Shown: positions 14,914-21,905 of the stretch, piece after piece
How positions within the stretch are numbered: the first letter of the stretch is position 1
Layout of the letters: each line of letters starts with the position of its first letter
Source: Firmicutes bacterium UBA6648
GTDB taxonomy: Bacteria; Bacillota; Clostridia; Peptostreptococcales; Anaerovoracaceae
Direction: 5' to 3'
NCBI GenBank assembly: GCA_002455605.1
Contig: DKLE01000184.1
Location: 12,363-35,665, forward strand
DNA: 23,303 bases
Notes under the pieces: model-generated
Database searches by the model: none
Seen by the model: only the letters and a program-made list of their open reading frames with translations
Told to the model about the DNA's origin: nothing
Program-made: the position numbers and the translations under genes

Positions 14914-16239
14914 ATGAATTTTATACCAGATAACGTGAGCAAGCACGATAACGTATATGACGTGCTGAAAGAAAGAGGCTTCATAGAGCAATGCACCAAT
15001 GAGGAAGAAGTAAGAGAACTGTTGGGAAAAGAAAAAATCAGATTTTATATAGGCTTTGATCCCACTGCAGATTGTCTGCATGTAGGTCACTTCATGCAGG
15101 TCATCATTATGATGTATATGCAGAAATACGGGCATACGCCAATTGTTCTGATTGGCGGCGGAACTGGTATGGTTGGTGACCCTTCCGGCAGAACGGACAT
15201 GCGTCAGATGATGACTCCGGAAACAGTTCAGAACAATTGCAATGCTTTTAAGAAGCTCTTTGATAAATTTCTTGAATTTGATGATGAGTGGGTATATACC
15301 GGCGGAGACGGCAAAACCTTCGGTAAAGCTTCTGCTAACAAAGAGCCTGATCCGGGAAAAGCCATCTGTGTTAACAACGCATCTTGGCTGATGAATCTGA
15401 ATTATATTGAGTTTATCAGGGATATCGGCAGACATTTTTCGGTTAACAATATGCTTCGTGCAGAATGTTTTAAACAAAGATTAGAAAAAGGCTTGTCCTT
15501 TCTGGAATTTAACTACATGCTGATGCAGTCCTATGACTTTATGGCAATGGCCAGGGATATTGACTGCAAAATGGAATTTGGCGGCAACGACCAATGGTCC
15601 AACATTCTCGGAGGTGTAGACCTTTGTCGGCGTGAATTGGAGAAACAGGTTTACGGTATGACTTTCTCGCTGCTGACAACCAGTGAAGGCATTAAAATGG
15701 GTAAGACTCAAAAAGGAGCTTTGTGGCTGGATGCGGACAAAACATCTCCTTATGACTTCTATCAATACTGGAGAAATGTGGCCGATCCGGATGTAAACAA
15801 ATGCCTTCGTATGCTGACCTTCCTTCCGATGGATGAAGTAGAAAGGCTGTCCGCTTTAAAAGATGTAGAAATCAATAAAGCAAAAGAAATACTTGCCTTT
15901 GAAGTAACGAAGCTTGTGCACGGAGAAGCAGAGGCTGTTAAGGCACAAGCGGCTGCCAGAGCTGCATTCAGCGGCGGGGGAGATCTGAGCAACATTCCTG
16001 CCACCAAGATGGCCGCTGCCGATTTTGAGGGAGAAGGAATGGGTGTAGTGAACCTGATCAAGCAGCTAAAGCTTGTTCCAAGCAATGGAGAAGGCTTTAG
16101 AACCATTGAACAGGGAGGACTTCTGATCAATGATGAAAAGGTAACAAACCCTAAAATGATGATTACAAAAGATCAGTTTAAGAACGGAGTTCTTATCATC
16201 AAGAAAGGCAAGAAGACCTTCCATAAAGTTGAAATTTAA
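14914..16239 (+). CDS. tyrS: Tyrosyl-tRNA synthetase
   Basis: Class I aminoacyl-tRNA synthetase that charges tRNA-Tyr. HIGH-like signature HVGH at residues 56-59 (FDPTADCLHVGHF), tyrosine-binding MQSYDFMAMARDIDCKMEFGGNDQWSNI, KMSKS-like KMGKT at 261-265, and a C-terminal S4-type RNA-binding domain (about 371-441). It is 441 residues long. Around residues 131-149 (DGKTFGKASANKEPDPGKA) it has about 20 residues before the NNASWL block that I do not recall in typical TyrS proteins; this needs an alignment. AGGAGG at 14901-14906 is 7 bases before the ATG. As the last gene of the run it is followed by a long hairpin. No T-box leader is seen, unlike many Bacillota tyrS genes. Its 3' end seems to be partly duplicated at 17325. 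Confidence 0.97.
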   Translation: MNFIPDNVSKHDNVYDVLKERGFIEQCTNEEEVRELLGKEKIRFYIGFDPTADCLHVGHFMQVIIMMYMQKYGHTPIVLIGGGTGMVGDPSGRTDMRQMMTPETVQNNCNAFKKLFDKFLEFDDEWVYTGGDGKTFGKASANKEPDPGKAICVNNASWLMNLNYIEFIRDIGRHFSVNNMLRAECFKQRLEKGLSFLEFNYMLMQSYDFMAMARDIDCKMEFGGNDQWSNILGGVDLCRRELEKQVYGMTFSLLTTSEGIKMGKTQKGALWLDADKTSPYDFYQYWRNVADPDVNKCLRMLTFLPMDEVERLSALKDVEINKAKEILAFEVTKLVHGEAEAVKAQAAARAAFSGGGDLSNIPATKMAAADFEGEGMGVVNLIKQLKLVPSNGEGFRTIEQGGLLINDEKVTNPKMMITKDQFKNGVLIIKKGKKTFHKVEI

Positions 16240-16285
16240 TCAGTGAAAGGCTTATATCTTATAGCTGAATCAGCAGTTAAATTTT
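16218..16285 (+). repeat. Left copy of a direct repeat spanning the 3' end of tyrS
   Basis: CTTCCATAAAG (16218-16228, inside the last codons of tyrS) and GAATCAGCAGTTAAATTTT (16267-16285) both recur in the same order and orientation at 17325-17364. Between them, AAAGGCTTATAT (16246-16257) corresponds to AAAGGCTATAT on the right. The copies differ mainly by a deletion in the right copy between two AAAG motifs, plus small indels. Confidence 0.75.
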
Positions 16286-16316
16286 CGTTCTTGGCCTTAA
16301 TTTATTTTACCGGTAA

Positions 16317-16358
16317 AAATCCTCTGGATTAATATTTTAATATTAATCCAGAGGATTT
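16317..16358. terminator. 20-bp perfect inverted repeat, probable (bidirectional) terminator
   Basis: AAATCCTCTGGATTAATATT (16317-16336) is exactly mirrored at 16339-16358, with only two T's between. It lies 77 bases after the tyrS stop. On the + side it is followed by ATTTAATT, an interrupted T-run; on the - side by TTACC after the A/T base of the stem. It would fold well as RNA on either strand, so it may end tyrS transcription and also block reading from the minus-strand gene. Confidence 0.75.
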
Positions 16359-16527
16359 ATTTAATTACTCGGTGCCAATCTTTTAAAACCACAGCCTATT
16401 CTCGAAAGATTAAAAAGTAAAAAAATCACCATAAGATTTCTTGAAATTACAATTTCATCGATGGACAGTTTCGTTTTCCAATTGCAATCTCAGTAAAATT
16501 CGGATATGGCAGCTTGTACAATTAGGT

Positions 16528-16561
16528 TCGAGAGATTAAAAGAAGTATTTTAATCTCTTGA
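16528..16561 (-). terminator. Hairpin at the 3' end of the minus-strand gene
   Basis: AGAGATTAAAA (16531-16541) pairs with TTTTAATCTCT (16548-16558), extendable to 14 bp with one G-T pair; loop of 6. It begins 8 bases beyond the stop of the gene at 16569. There is no U-run after the stem on the minus strand, so it may protect the 3' end or be a weak terminator. Confidence 0.45.
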
Positions 16562-16568
16562 ATGTATA

Positions 16569-17141
16569 TCATCTTGAATAAGTTAAATAATTCAGTAAGC
16601 CTCTTGAATAATAGTTACCAATTATTGAAGTAAGATTTAAAAGTCTATCAAAGGACTCTATGTTGCTCGTATATTCTTTATACAAATATGCAGATAACTG
16701 ATCAATTAACATTTCATTGAACCGGTATAGCAAAGCCTTCCATTCACTTTCTGTCCAAAACGGATTAACTTGTGATAGAAAAATAGCTATTTGATTTATA
16801 TTTTCATATAACTGATTTGTATATTCATTTACTGTATTAAGATCATCATTTATTTGCGCATCTACCAATAATTTAAATGTGTTGATCCAATTGGTGATAA
16901 GATTACTATATTGCTCTCCGATTTCTCCTCCAAAGACTGTACTCAAAATATTCCCAAATTTTACAATAACCTCTCTTAGTTTTACTTCTATTGAATCTTG
17001 ATTACCAAAACCGGCAAAGACACTGACTAAATATGCCTGAAGCCAAGTAGCTAAATCCCTCCAAAGTATTCTTGATTCGAAGACCAAAGTTATTTGGCTT
17101 GGTGGAATATAAGATTCTTCTAACTGCTGAATCGATATCAT
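16569..17141 (-). CDS. Helical protein of unknown function
   Basis: A 190-residue protein with no signal peptide or convincing membrane helix, rich in aromatic and hydrophobic residues in a helical spacing. Segments: ILWRDLATWLQAYLVSVFAGFGNQ (about 28-51), KFGNILSTVFGGEIGEQYSNLITNWINTF (61-89), NTVNEYTNQLYENINQIAIFLSQVNPFW (101-128), WKALLYRFNEMLIDQLSAYLYKEYTSNIESFDRLLNLTSIIGNYYSRGLLNYL (133-185). From memory this order (LW..H/D..W...Y..S, then FG...G..GEQ, then NPFW, then a final D...L....IG) matches a family of uncharacterised proteins in Bacilli and Clostridia that databases sometimes label acetylglutamate kinase. It has none of the kinase motifs, so I would not use that name. AAGGAGG (17149-17155 as its complement) is 7 bases before the ATG, so it is translated. 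It is the only minus-strand gene here and is enclosed by direct repeats. Confidence 0.8.
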   Translation of the reverse strand: MISIQQLEESYIPPSQITLVFESRILWRDLATWLQAYLVSVFAGFGNQDSIEVKLREVIVKFGNILSTVFGGEIGEQYSNLITNWINTFKLLVDAQINDDLNTVNEYTNQLYENINQIAIFLSQVNPFWTESEWKALLYRFNEMLIDQLSAYLYKEYTSNIESFDRLLNLTSIIGNYYSRGLLNYLTYSR

Positions 17142-17157
17142 TCTGAAACCTCCTTTT

Positions 17158-17183
17158 GTTCTAATACAATATATTATTAGAAC
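17158..17183 (-). promoter_or_regulatory. Palindrome in the promoter/5' UTR of the minus-strand gene
   Basis: GTTCTAATA (17158-17166) and TATTAGAAC (17175-17183) form a perfect 9-bp inverted repeat with an 8-base A/T centre. It starts 2 bases upstream of the ribosome binding site of the minus-strand gene. The A/T-rich centre and right arm contain several -10-like strings, so the palindrome probably overlaps the promoter or start site as an operator, or acts as an mRNA hairpin masking translation. Confidence 0.5.
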
Positions 17184-17525
17184 CGATTCCTTGATACTTA
17201 GAATAAAAAGTTTAACTAGCCCTATTTGTTTTTCCTGAGCCTGTCCGGAAAGCTATCTATGGAAAGAAGGAATATGTTTAAATAAATTTTTGTGAAATAA
17301 ACAATAACCTTAAGAATTATTAAGCTTCCATAAAGGCTATATTAAGAATCAGCAGTTAAATTTTAACTTATAGTATGAGAATAAAAAATAAATTTTTTCA
17401 AAAAATTTGGCAAAATAATGAAACGTTTTTGCCTGTAGCGAAGTCTTATATTATGTAGGACTATTGGGACTGGAGATTAATTGTAAAAATAAGTAATAGT
17501 TTGTCAAAAAATAAAAAATAAGGGA
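17184..17525. other. Noncoding AT-rich gap before the export operon
   Basis: No gene supported. Contents: the right direct repeat (17325-17364), an AAATTTTTT-C-AAAAAATTT palindrome near 17391-17409, a 7-bp stem GGCAAAA/TTTTGCC (17409-17415 and 17427-17433), and short A-runs. The stem reads as a weak minus-strand terminator. I recognise no RNA gene. Confidence 0.5.
17325..17364 (+). repeat. Right copy of the direct repeat, degraded tyrS 3' end
   Basis: Contains CTTCCATAAAG (17325-17335), GGCTATATT and then GAATCAGCAGTTAAATTTT (17346-17364), matching 16218-16285 block for block. The 19-bp core is identical. The copy lacks about 21 bases that in the left copy lie between two AAAG motifs, which would remove the tyrS stop codon region. 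Confidence 0.75.
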
Positions 17526-17555
17526 TTGACAGTGTACTAATACAGGTAGTACACT
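17526..17555 (+). promoter_or_regulatory. Promoter of the ABC export operon
   Basis: A perfect -35 TTGACA (17526-17531) and TACACT (17550-17555) with an 18-base spacer. Transcription would start near 17562, giving a leader of about 144 bases before the first gene. Confidence 0.75.
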
Positions 17556-17557
17556 GT
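17529..17557. promoter_or_regulatory. Perfect 11-bp operator-like inverted repeat over the promoter
   Basis: ACAGTGTACTA (17529-17539) and TAGTACACTGT (17547-17557) flank a 7-base centre. The element begins inside the -35 and ends just past the -10, an ideal place for a repressor. The GTGTACTA...TAGTACAC half-sites resemble those linked with YtrA-type GntR repressors of ABC operons (from memory, unverified). No such regulator gene lies in the window. Confidence 0.75.
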
Positions 17558-17575
17558 AAGCACAGAAGGTGTATT

Positions 17576-17632
17576 GTGAGCTTATATACAATAAGAGTGG
17601 GGGCTCTTAGTATATGTGAAACAAACAATTAG
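17576..17632 (+). CDS. Possible 18-codon leader peptide
   Basis: A GTG start at 17576, 6 bases after AAGG (17566-17569), opens an 18-codon frame ending in TAG at 17630-17632. It encodes VSLYTIRVGALSICETNN (first residue would be Met). The stop is 14 bases before the terminator stem at 17646, the layout expected for ribosome-controlled attenuation. Evidence is positional only; the frame could be chance. It spans a small hairpin TAAGAG/CTCTTA (17592-17609) whose AGAGT could alternatively pair with ACTCT in the terminator (17650-17654), a 5-bp antiterminator at best. Confidence 0.25.
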   Translation: MSLYTIRVGALSICETNN

Positions 17633-17645
17633 ACTGCTTTAAAAT

Positions 17646-17674
17646 GCGAACTCTAGGGGTGGAGTTCGCTTTTT
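17646..17674 (+). terminator. Intrinsic terminator in the leader of the export operon (attenuator)
   Basis: An 8-bp stem GCGAACTC / GAGTTCGC (17646-17653, 17662-17669) with an 8-base loop is followed by TTTTT (17670-17674). It lies between the promoter and the first gene and 32 bases before the ATPase start, with no gene upstream on the same strand nearer than tyrS. It therefore probably acts as an attenuator. Confidence 0.8.
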
Positions 17675-17705
17675 AAACGTATTGATAACAGTAGAGAGGG
17701 AACGG

Positions 17706-18437
17706 ATGGAACCGCTAATTAGAGTAAAGAATGTCAGAAAAATATACAGAATGGGTGATGAGAAGGTGGTGGCCCTGAGCAATGTGAGTTTAGACATATA
17801 CAAGGGGGAAATTGTATGTTTTCTGGGAACGTCAGGTTCGGGAAAATCAACCTTTTTAAATATGGTTGCAGGTCTTGAAAAGCCTACAAGAGGTGAAATT
17901 TATATTGGGAAAATACCCATACATAAACTGAACGAAGAAAAAATTACCCTTTTCAGACAGAAAAACATAGGCTTTATATTTCAGGCTTATCATTTACTGC
18001 CCATGCTTACTGCTGCGGAAAACGTCAGTCTGCCTCTGATTTTCAGGGGAATGGATAAGAAAAAGAGAAATAAAATTGCGGAGGAAGCATTAGAAGCGGT
18101 GGGATTAATCGGTTATGGGAACCGAAGACCCACTCAAATGAGCGGGGGACAGCAGCAGAGAGTGGGTATCGCAAGAGCCTTAGCGGGCACGCCGAAGATT
18201 ATATTTGCGGACGAGCCCACCGGCAATCTGGACACCAATACCACGAAAGAAGTAATGAATCTTATTGTTAATCAAGTGAGGAAGCATAAGCAGACCTTAA
18301 TTTTGGTTACTCACGACAGGAGCATTGCAAATTATGCGGATAAAGTAGTAACAATTCAGGATGGGAACATATTAAGTGTTACTGTAAAAAATAGTATAGA
18401 CGAAGAAGAAAAGGGAGAGAAGAGAAATGAACAGTAA
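17706..18437 (+). CDS. ABC transporter ATPase, MacB/LolD type
   Basis: Cytoplasmic motor for the permease encoded at 20553. Motifs in this 243-residue protein: Walker A GTSGSGKST (41-49), Q-loop Q93 in FQAYHLLPMLTAAENVSLPL, ABC signature MSGGQQQRVGIARAL (145-159), Walker B IIFADE (165-170) with the D-loop GNLD, and the switch His in LVTHD (H203). The FQ-x-Y/F-x-LLP segment is typical of the MacB/LolD/FtsE branch, whose members drive mechanical movement of extracellular partners rather than passing substrate through a channel. A TTG at 17682 is in frame and would add 8 residues; I chose the ATG at 17706, 5 bases after GAGAGGG. The stop overlaps the next gene by 11 bases, so translation is coupled. 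The acidic/Lys C-tail (IDEEEKGEKRNEQ) is unremarkable. Confidence 0.96.
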   Translation: MEPLIRVKNVRKIYRMGDEKVVALSNVSLDIYKGEIVCFLGTSGSGKSTFLNMVAGLEKPTRGEIYIGKIPIHKLNEEKITLFRQKNIGFIFQAYHLLPMLTAAENVSLPLIFRGMDKKKRNKIAEEALEAVGLIGYGNRRPTQMSGGQQQRVGIARALAGTPKIIFADEPTGNLDTNTTKEVMNLIVNQVRKHKQTLILVTHDRSIANYADKVVTIQDGNILSVTVKNSIDEEEKGEKRNEQ

Positions 18438-20541
18438 GAGAAGCATTGGAAGACGGAGCTTAGGGCTGTCAATGGCGGTTGTTGTGATACTTTTATATTC
18501 TTTGATACCGGCGTTATACCCGGAAAACCTAAACAGCTATATGGCTTTCGCCGCAGGTAATGGAGGAGTGAAAATAGAAACCATCGGATCCCCCGGAGGT
18601 ATGCAGGCAGATAAAAATGTCTCCGTGGGTTTTACCATAGAAAACAACAGAGGAGAAACCGTTACTGTGCAGAATATGAGGCTTTCCATTGAAGGAGGCG
18701 GAGTTACAGTCAGTGAGAATGCGGGAAGTGTGACCATACCCTCAGGAGGAAAACAGACGGTCAGCTTTTCAGTGGAAATAACGAAGCACGCCTCTACGGG
18801 AGAAAGAACCTGTAAATTTACGGCGAACTTAAAGGATTCAGGCGGTGCAGACCTCCCCAATCAAAAAACCTTAGAAGAAAATACATATTTTACGGTTTAT
18901 GAACGACTGTCCACCGATGACAGAGATTCCAAAATTGTAGCGGGCGTGGATATTTCTCATACCATGGAGCCGTCAGGCGGATTTGTTCAGGGAAATGATA
19001 ATAAATTAAAATTAGAAGTATACAATTATGGAAATACAACCATTAAAAACGCAGTGGTATCGTTGACTTTACCCGAAGGGCTGTCTATTTATAACGGAAG
19101 CAATCAGTGTCAATTAGGCTATGTCTCCGTTGGAATGAAAAAGACGGCAGAATTCCCCATTACGGTAAAAGAGGGCTTGGAAAGCAAGAACTATGCTATT
19201 GAAGTGGAAGTTCTGGGGCTGAACTATATGAACGGGGAAGTTGTGGCAAAGAAAACCTTTTATATTCCTGTAGAGGGAACCGGAAATGTCAGTGCAGATA
19301 ACATTGCTATTACCAATACAAGTGTGCCGGAGGAGGTGCAGGCAGGAGATAATTTTAATCTTAATTTTACAGTTCAAAATTCCGGGAATTCAGAGGTAAA
19401 GAATGTAAAAATAACCGTAGAACCTGCTGAAGGCGTAATCAATAAATCAAAAAACATATTTATAGATAATTTTCCTAAGGGAGCAAGCAAACAGTATTCA
19501 ATTAAGCTTTATACCTTTGATGGGGCGGAGCAAAAAAGCTATCCCATTAAAATAACCGCATCTCCGACCAATACATCGGAGAAAGAAACAGCCGGGGGAG
19601 TGATTCAGTATGCCACAGTCACCGTTCTATCTGACGGATCCACGGCAAAGAAGCCTCAACTGATGATCGATAATTATTCCTACGGCGGAAGTGCGGTGCA
19701 GGCGGGGACCGATTTTTATTTGAATGTAGGACTGTTTAATACCTCAGGAAAAACCTTATCAAATATTAAGGTGTCCTTAAGCAATGAAGACGGAGTGTTT
19801 GTTCCGGTGGGAGGAAGTAATTCTTTCTTTATTGACAGTATTAAAGCAAAAGGCCATTTCACAAAAAGTATCCGATTGAGTACGAAACCTCAGGCAGAGC
19901 AGAAAACCACACCGATAACAGTTAAACTGACCTATGAAGCCGGTTCCGGAGATCCGCTGGAGGCAGATGATGTTATTGCTATTCCAGTGACCCAGCGCAC
20001 CCGATTGGTGGTGGATGAGATTGTTCCTCCCACAGAGGTTTATGCGGGACAGCCGGGCAGCTGTGAACTGGAGTTTTACAATATGGGAAAAACTCCTTTA
20101 AATAATTTAAGAGTGAATTGTGAAGGCAATTTTGACGTGATGGAATCCAACAGCTACTATGCGGGAAATATGGATAGCGGGAAAAGCGACAGCTACCGTT
20201 TTAATTTTATTCCCAGGGAAGTAGGCGAGATGGAAGGAACCATAACCTTTACCTTTGAAGACGGAAACGGCGATCCTCAGTTTTTGGAAATACCCTTTAC
20301 GTTCCAGGTAATGGATGCACCGGTTTGGGATGAAGAAGACCCGGAAGGAATGGAAGCGGAAAAGCATACACCTTGGGCCTTGATAATAGCCGGAGTGGTT
20401 ATCGTTATTGGAATCACAGGAGGCATTCTCTTTAAAAGACATAGAAAGAAAAAGCTTCATGCTGCTTTAGAAATTGAAGATGACTTCGATATCGACATGG
20501 AAGAAGGCGCCGCCGAAAATAAAAAACCTGAGAATAAATAA
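18427..20541 (+). CDS. Membrane-anchored extracellular protein with repeated Ig-like (CARDB/NEW3-like) modules
   Basis: A 704-residue protein with a basic start and hydrophobic segment (about 12-31) and a possible signal peptidase site at AFAA (40-43). Then come about five tandem beta-rich modules of roughly 100-120 residues, and a single C-terminal membrane helix (650-669) followed by a basic stop-transfer KRHRKKK and an acidic cytoplasmic tail (DDFDIDMEEG). The modules share a pattern such as EVQAGDNFNLNFTVQNSGNSEVKNVKITV (about 300-330), AVQAGTDFYLNVGLFNTSGKTLSNIKVSL (about 418-448) and EVYAGQPGSCELEFYNMGKTPLNNLRVN (about 537-565). This pattern is seen in CARDB/NPCBM-associated NEW3 domains (COG1361-like, S-layer-related). 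It overlaps the ATPase gene and is followed 11 bases later by the permease gene, so it is probably the transporter's extracellular partner, in the place where MacA sits in Gram-negative systems. What it binds is unknown. Confidence 0.85.
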   Translation: MNSKRSIGRRSLGLSMAVVVILLYSLIPALYPENLNSYMAFAAGNGGVKIETIGSPGGMQADKNVSVGFTIENNRGETVTVQNMRLSIEGGGVTVSENAGSVTIPSGGKQTVSFSVEITKHASTGERTCKFTANLKDSGGADLPNQKTLEENTYFTVYERLSTDDRDSKIVAGVDISHTMEPSGGFVQGNDNKLKLEVYNYGNTTIKNAVVSLTLPEGLSIYNGSNQCQLGYVSVGMKKTAEFPITVKEGLESKNYAIEVEVLGLNYMNGEVVAKKTFYIPVEGTGNVSADNIAITNTSVPEEVQAGDNFNLNFTVQNSGNSEVKNVKITVEPAEGVINKSKNIFIDNFPKGASKQYSIKLYTFDGAEQKSYPIKITASPTNTSEKETAGGVIQYATVTVLSDGSTAKKPQLMIDNYSYGGSAVQAGTDFYLNVGLFNTSGKTLSNIKVSLSNEDGVFVPVGGSNSFFIDSIKAKGHFTKSIRLSTKPQAEQKTTPITVKLTYEAGSGDPLEADDVIAIPVTQRTRLVVDEIVPPTEVYAGQPGSCELEFYNMGKTPLNNLRVNCEGNFDVMESNSYYAGNMDSGKSDSYRFNFIPREVGEMEGTITFTFEDGNGDPQFLEIPFTFQVMDAPVWDEEDPEGMEAEKHTPWALIIAGVVIVIGITGGILFKRHRKKKLHAALEIEDDFDIDMEEGAAENKKPENK

Positions 20542-20552
20542 GGAGCGAGGTT

Positions 20553-21890
20553 ATGAACAATAAAGATTTAATTGACCTGTGTCTCCGGAATCTGCTCAGA
20601 CGGCGGACAAGAACGCTGCTTGCGGTAGTGGGTGTAATTGTGGGAACCTGTGCTATTGTGGTAATGATGTCCATCGGATTTGGACTCTCTGACAGCTATC
20701 AGGAGCAGATTGCCAGCTACGGAAATCTTCATATGATTACTGTAAGGAGCAGCGGCGGCGGCGGAATGATGCAGCAGATGAAGGATGCCAAGGGAGTAAT
20801 CAACGAAAAAGCCCTTAAAGATATGGCCAAAATGGAGGGGGTAGGAGCTGTCACACCGGTTATAAGCGAGTATCTTGTAATTGGTGCAGGAAAAAAAATA
20901 ACCCAGGTAGAAGTTGTAGGTGTTCGGACAGAGGTTTTGGAAAAGTTTAACTATAAAGTTCTGGAAGGCGGAAGGCTCTTAAATTCTACGGATAAATATG
21001 AGCTGCTGTTTGGTAATCAGGTGCCTAATTGGTTTCAGGACCCCAAGAGCAATGAATGGAGCTCGGAGCCTTTAAACGTAATGACCGTGAAAAAACTGAT
21101 TATTACGGGAGATGAGTCTTATGGACAGAAGAAACAGAATACGGAAGAAGAAGAGGGACAGAAGATCACATACAAAGAATATGAAACCCGGGCGGTAGGT
21201 GTTTTGGAAAATCCCGATGATGACTCGGCCTATTGTGTTTATATGAATATTGATGCGCTGGAGGATATCGAAAAGGAAATAAAAAAGGCAAGAAAAGAAA
21301 GCACTTTTTCCACCGGAGCGAAAACCTATGAACAGGCGTTAGTTTATGTAACAGATATTAATGATTCTGCTAAAATCAGCAAAGATCTGCGGGACCAGGG
21401 CTATCAAACTTCGAGTCCCAGCGATTGGCTGGAATCCATGAAAGAAACAGCAAAAATGATTCAAGGCATACTGGGGGGGATAGGCGGTATTTCCCTGTTG
21501 GTTGCAGCTTTGGGTATTGCCAACACCATGATGATGTCCATTTATGAACGAACAAAAGAAATCGGTGTGATGAAGGTAATCGGGGCAAATCTCAGGGATA
21601 TTCGTAAGATGTTTTTATTGGAAGCGGGTCTGATAGGCTTCATAGGCGGAGCAGTGGGTCTTGTTTTTAGCTTTATTGTCTCCCTTCTAATGAATACGGT
21701 TCTTAAGGATATCATCAGCATGGCACTGGGAAGCATTGGAGGCGGATATGGCTCTACCATATCAAGAATTCCCCTTTGGCTGGCTGCGGCTGCCGTTATT
21801 TTTGCCACAGCAATTGGTGTAATGGCCGGGTATTATCCGGCGAAACGCGCTATGAATTTAAGTGCATTAGAAAGCTTAAGAAATGAATAA
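20553..21890 (+). CDS. ABC transporter permease, MacB/FtsX type
   Basis: A 445-residue permease with the four-helix MacB layout. Helix 1 is in the N-terminal LLRRRTRTLLAVVGVIVGTCAIVVMMSIGFGL (about 14-45). A large extracellular core domain follows (about 46-305; it begins with a Gly/Met-rich stretch SSGGGGMMQQMKD). Three C-terminal helices follow in the FtsX domain (about 305-330, 350-385 and 400-430), including the coupling segment SIYERTKEIGVMKVIGAN and the ending YYPAKRAMNLSALESLRNE. AAGGAG at 20540-20545 is 7 bases before the ATG and overlaps the stop of the preceding gene. With the ATPase it would form an (ATPase)2(permease)2 unit in the membrane. It may export a peptide, lipid or lipoprotein, or move the Ig-repeat partner; the substrate cannot be read from sequence. 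Confidence 0.95.
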   Translation: MNNKDLIDLCLRNLLRRRTRTLLAVVGVIVGTCAIVVMMSIGFGLSDSYQEQIASYGNLHMITVRSSGGGGMMQQMKDAKGVINEKALKDMAKMEGVGAVTPVISEYLVIGAGKKITQVEVVGVRTEVLEKFNYKVLEGGRLLNSTDKYELLFGNQVPNWFQDPKSNEWSSEPLNVMTVKKLIITGDESYGQKKQNTEEEEGQKITYKEYETRAVGVLENPDDDSAYCVYMNIDALEDIEKEIKKARKESTFSTGAKTYEQALVYVTDINDSAKISKDLRDQGYQTSSPSDWLESMKETAKMIQGILGGIGGISLLVAALGIANTMMMSIYERTKEIGVMKVIGANLRDIRKMFLLEAGLIGFIGGAVGLVFSFIVSLLMNTVLKDIISMALGSIGGGYGSTISRIPLWLAAAAVIFATAIGVMAGYYPAKRAMNLSALESLRNE

Positions 21891-21905
21891 ATAGATATTT
21901 GATTA

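Larger units (their letters stand above)
16240..16568. other. Noncoding AT-rich gap downstream of tyrS
   Basis: No gene is supportable here. The 329 bases hold the rest of the left direct repeat, a 20-bp perfect inverted repeat (16317-16358), and an 11- to 14-bp hairpin next to the end of the minus-strand gene (16528-16561). A loosely repeated motif (TCGAAAGATTAAAAAGTA near 16402 and TCGAGAGATTAAAAGAAGTA near 16528) is also present. The composition is clearly more A/T-rich than the housekeeping genes to the left. Confidence 0.6.

Noticed and set aside
16569..17141. Acetylglutamate kinase label for the minus-strand protein
   Set aside because: The protein lacks a nucleotide-binding motif and is far too short and too helical for an amino acid kinase; it was kept as unknown function.
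16240..17705. CRISPR array, tRNA or insertion sequence in the AT-rich patch
   Set aside because: Only two copies of one imperfect repeat 1.1 kb apart, no cloverleaf seen, no transposase or terminal inverted repeats found.
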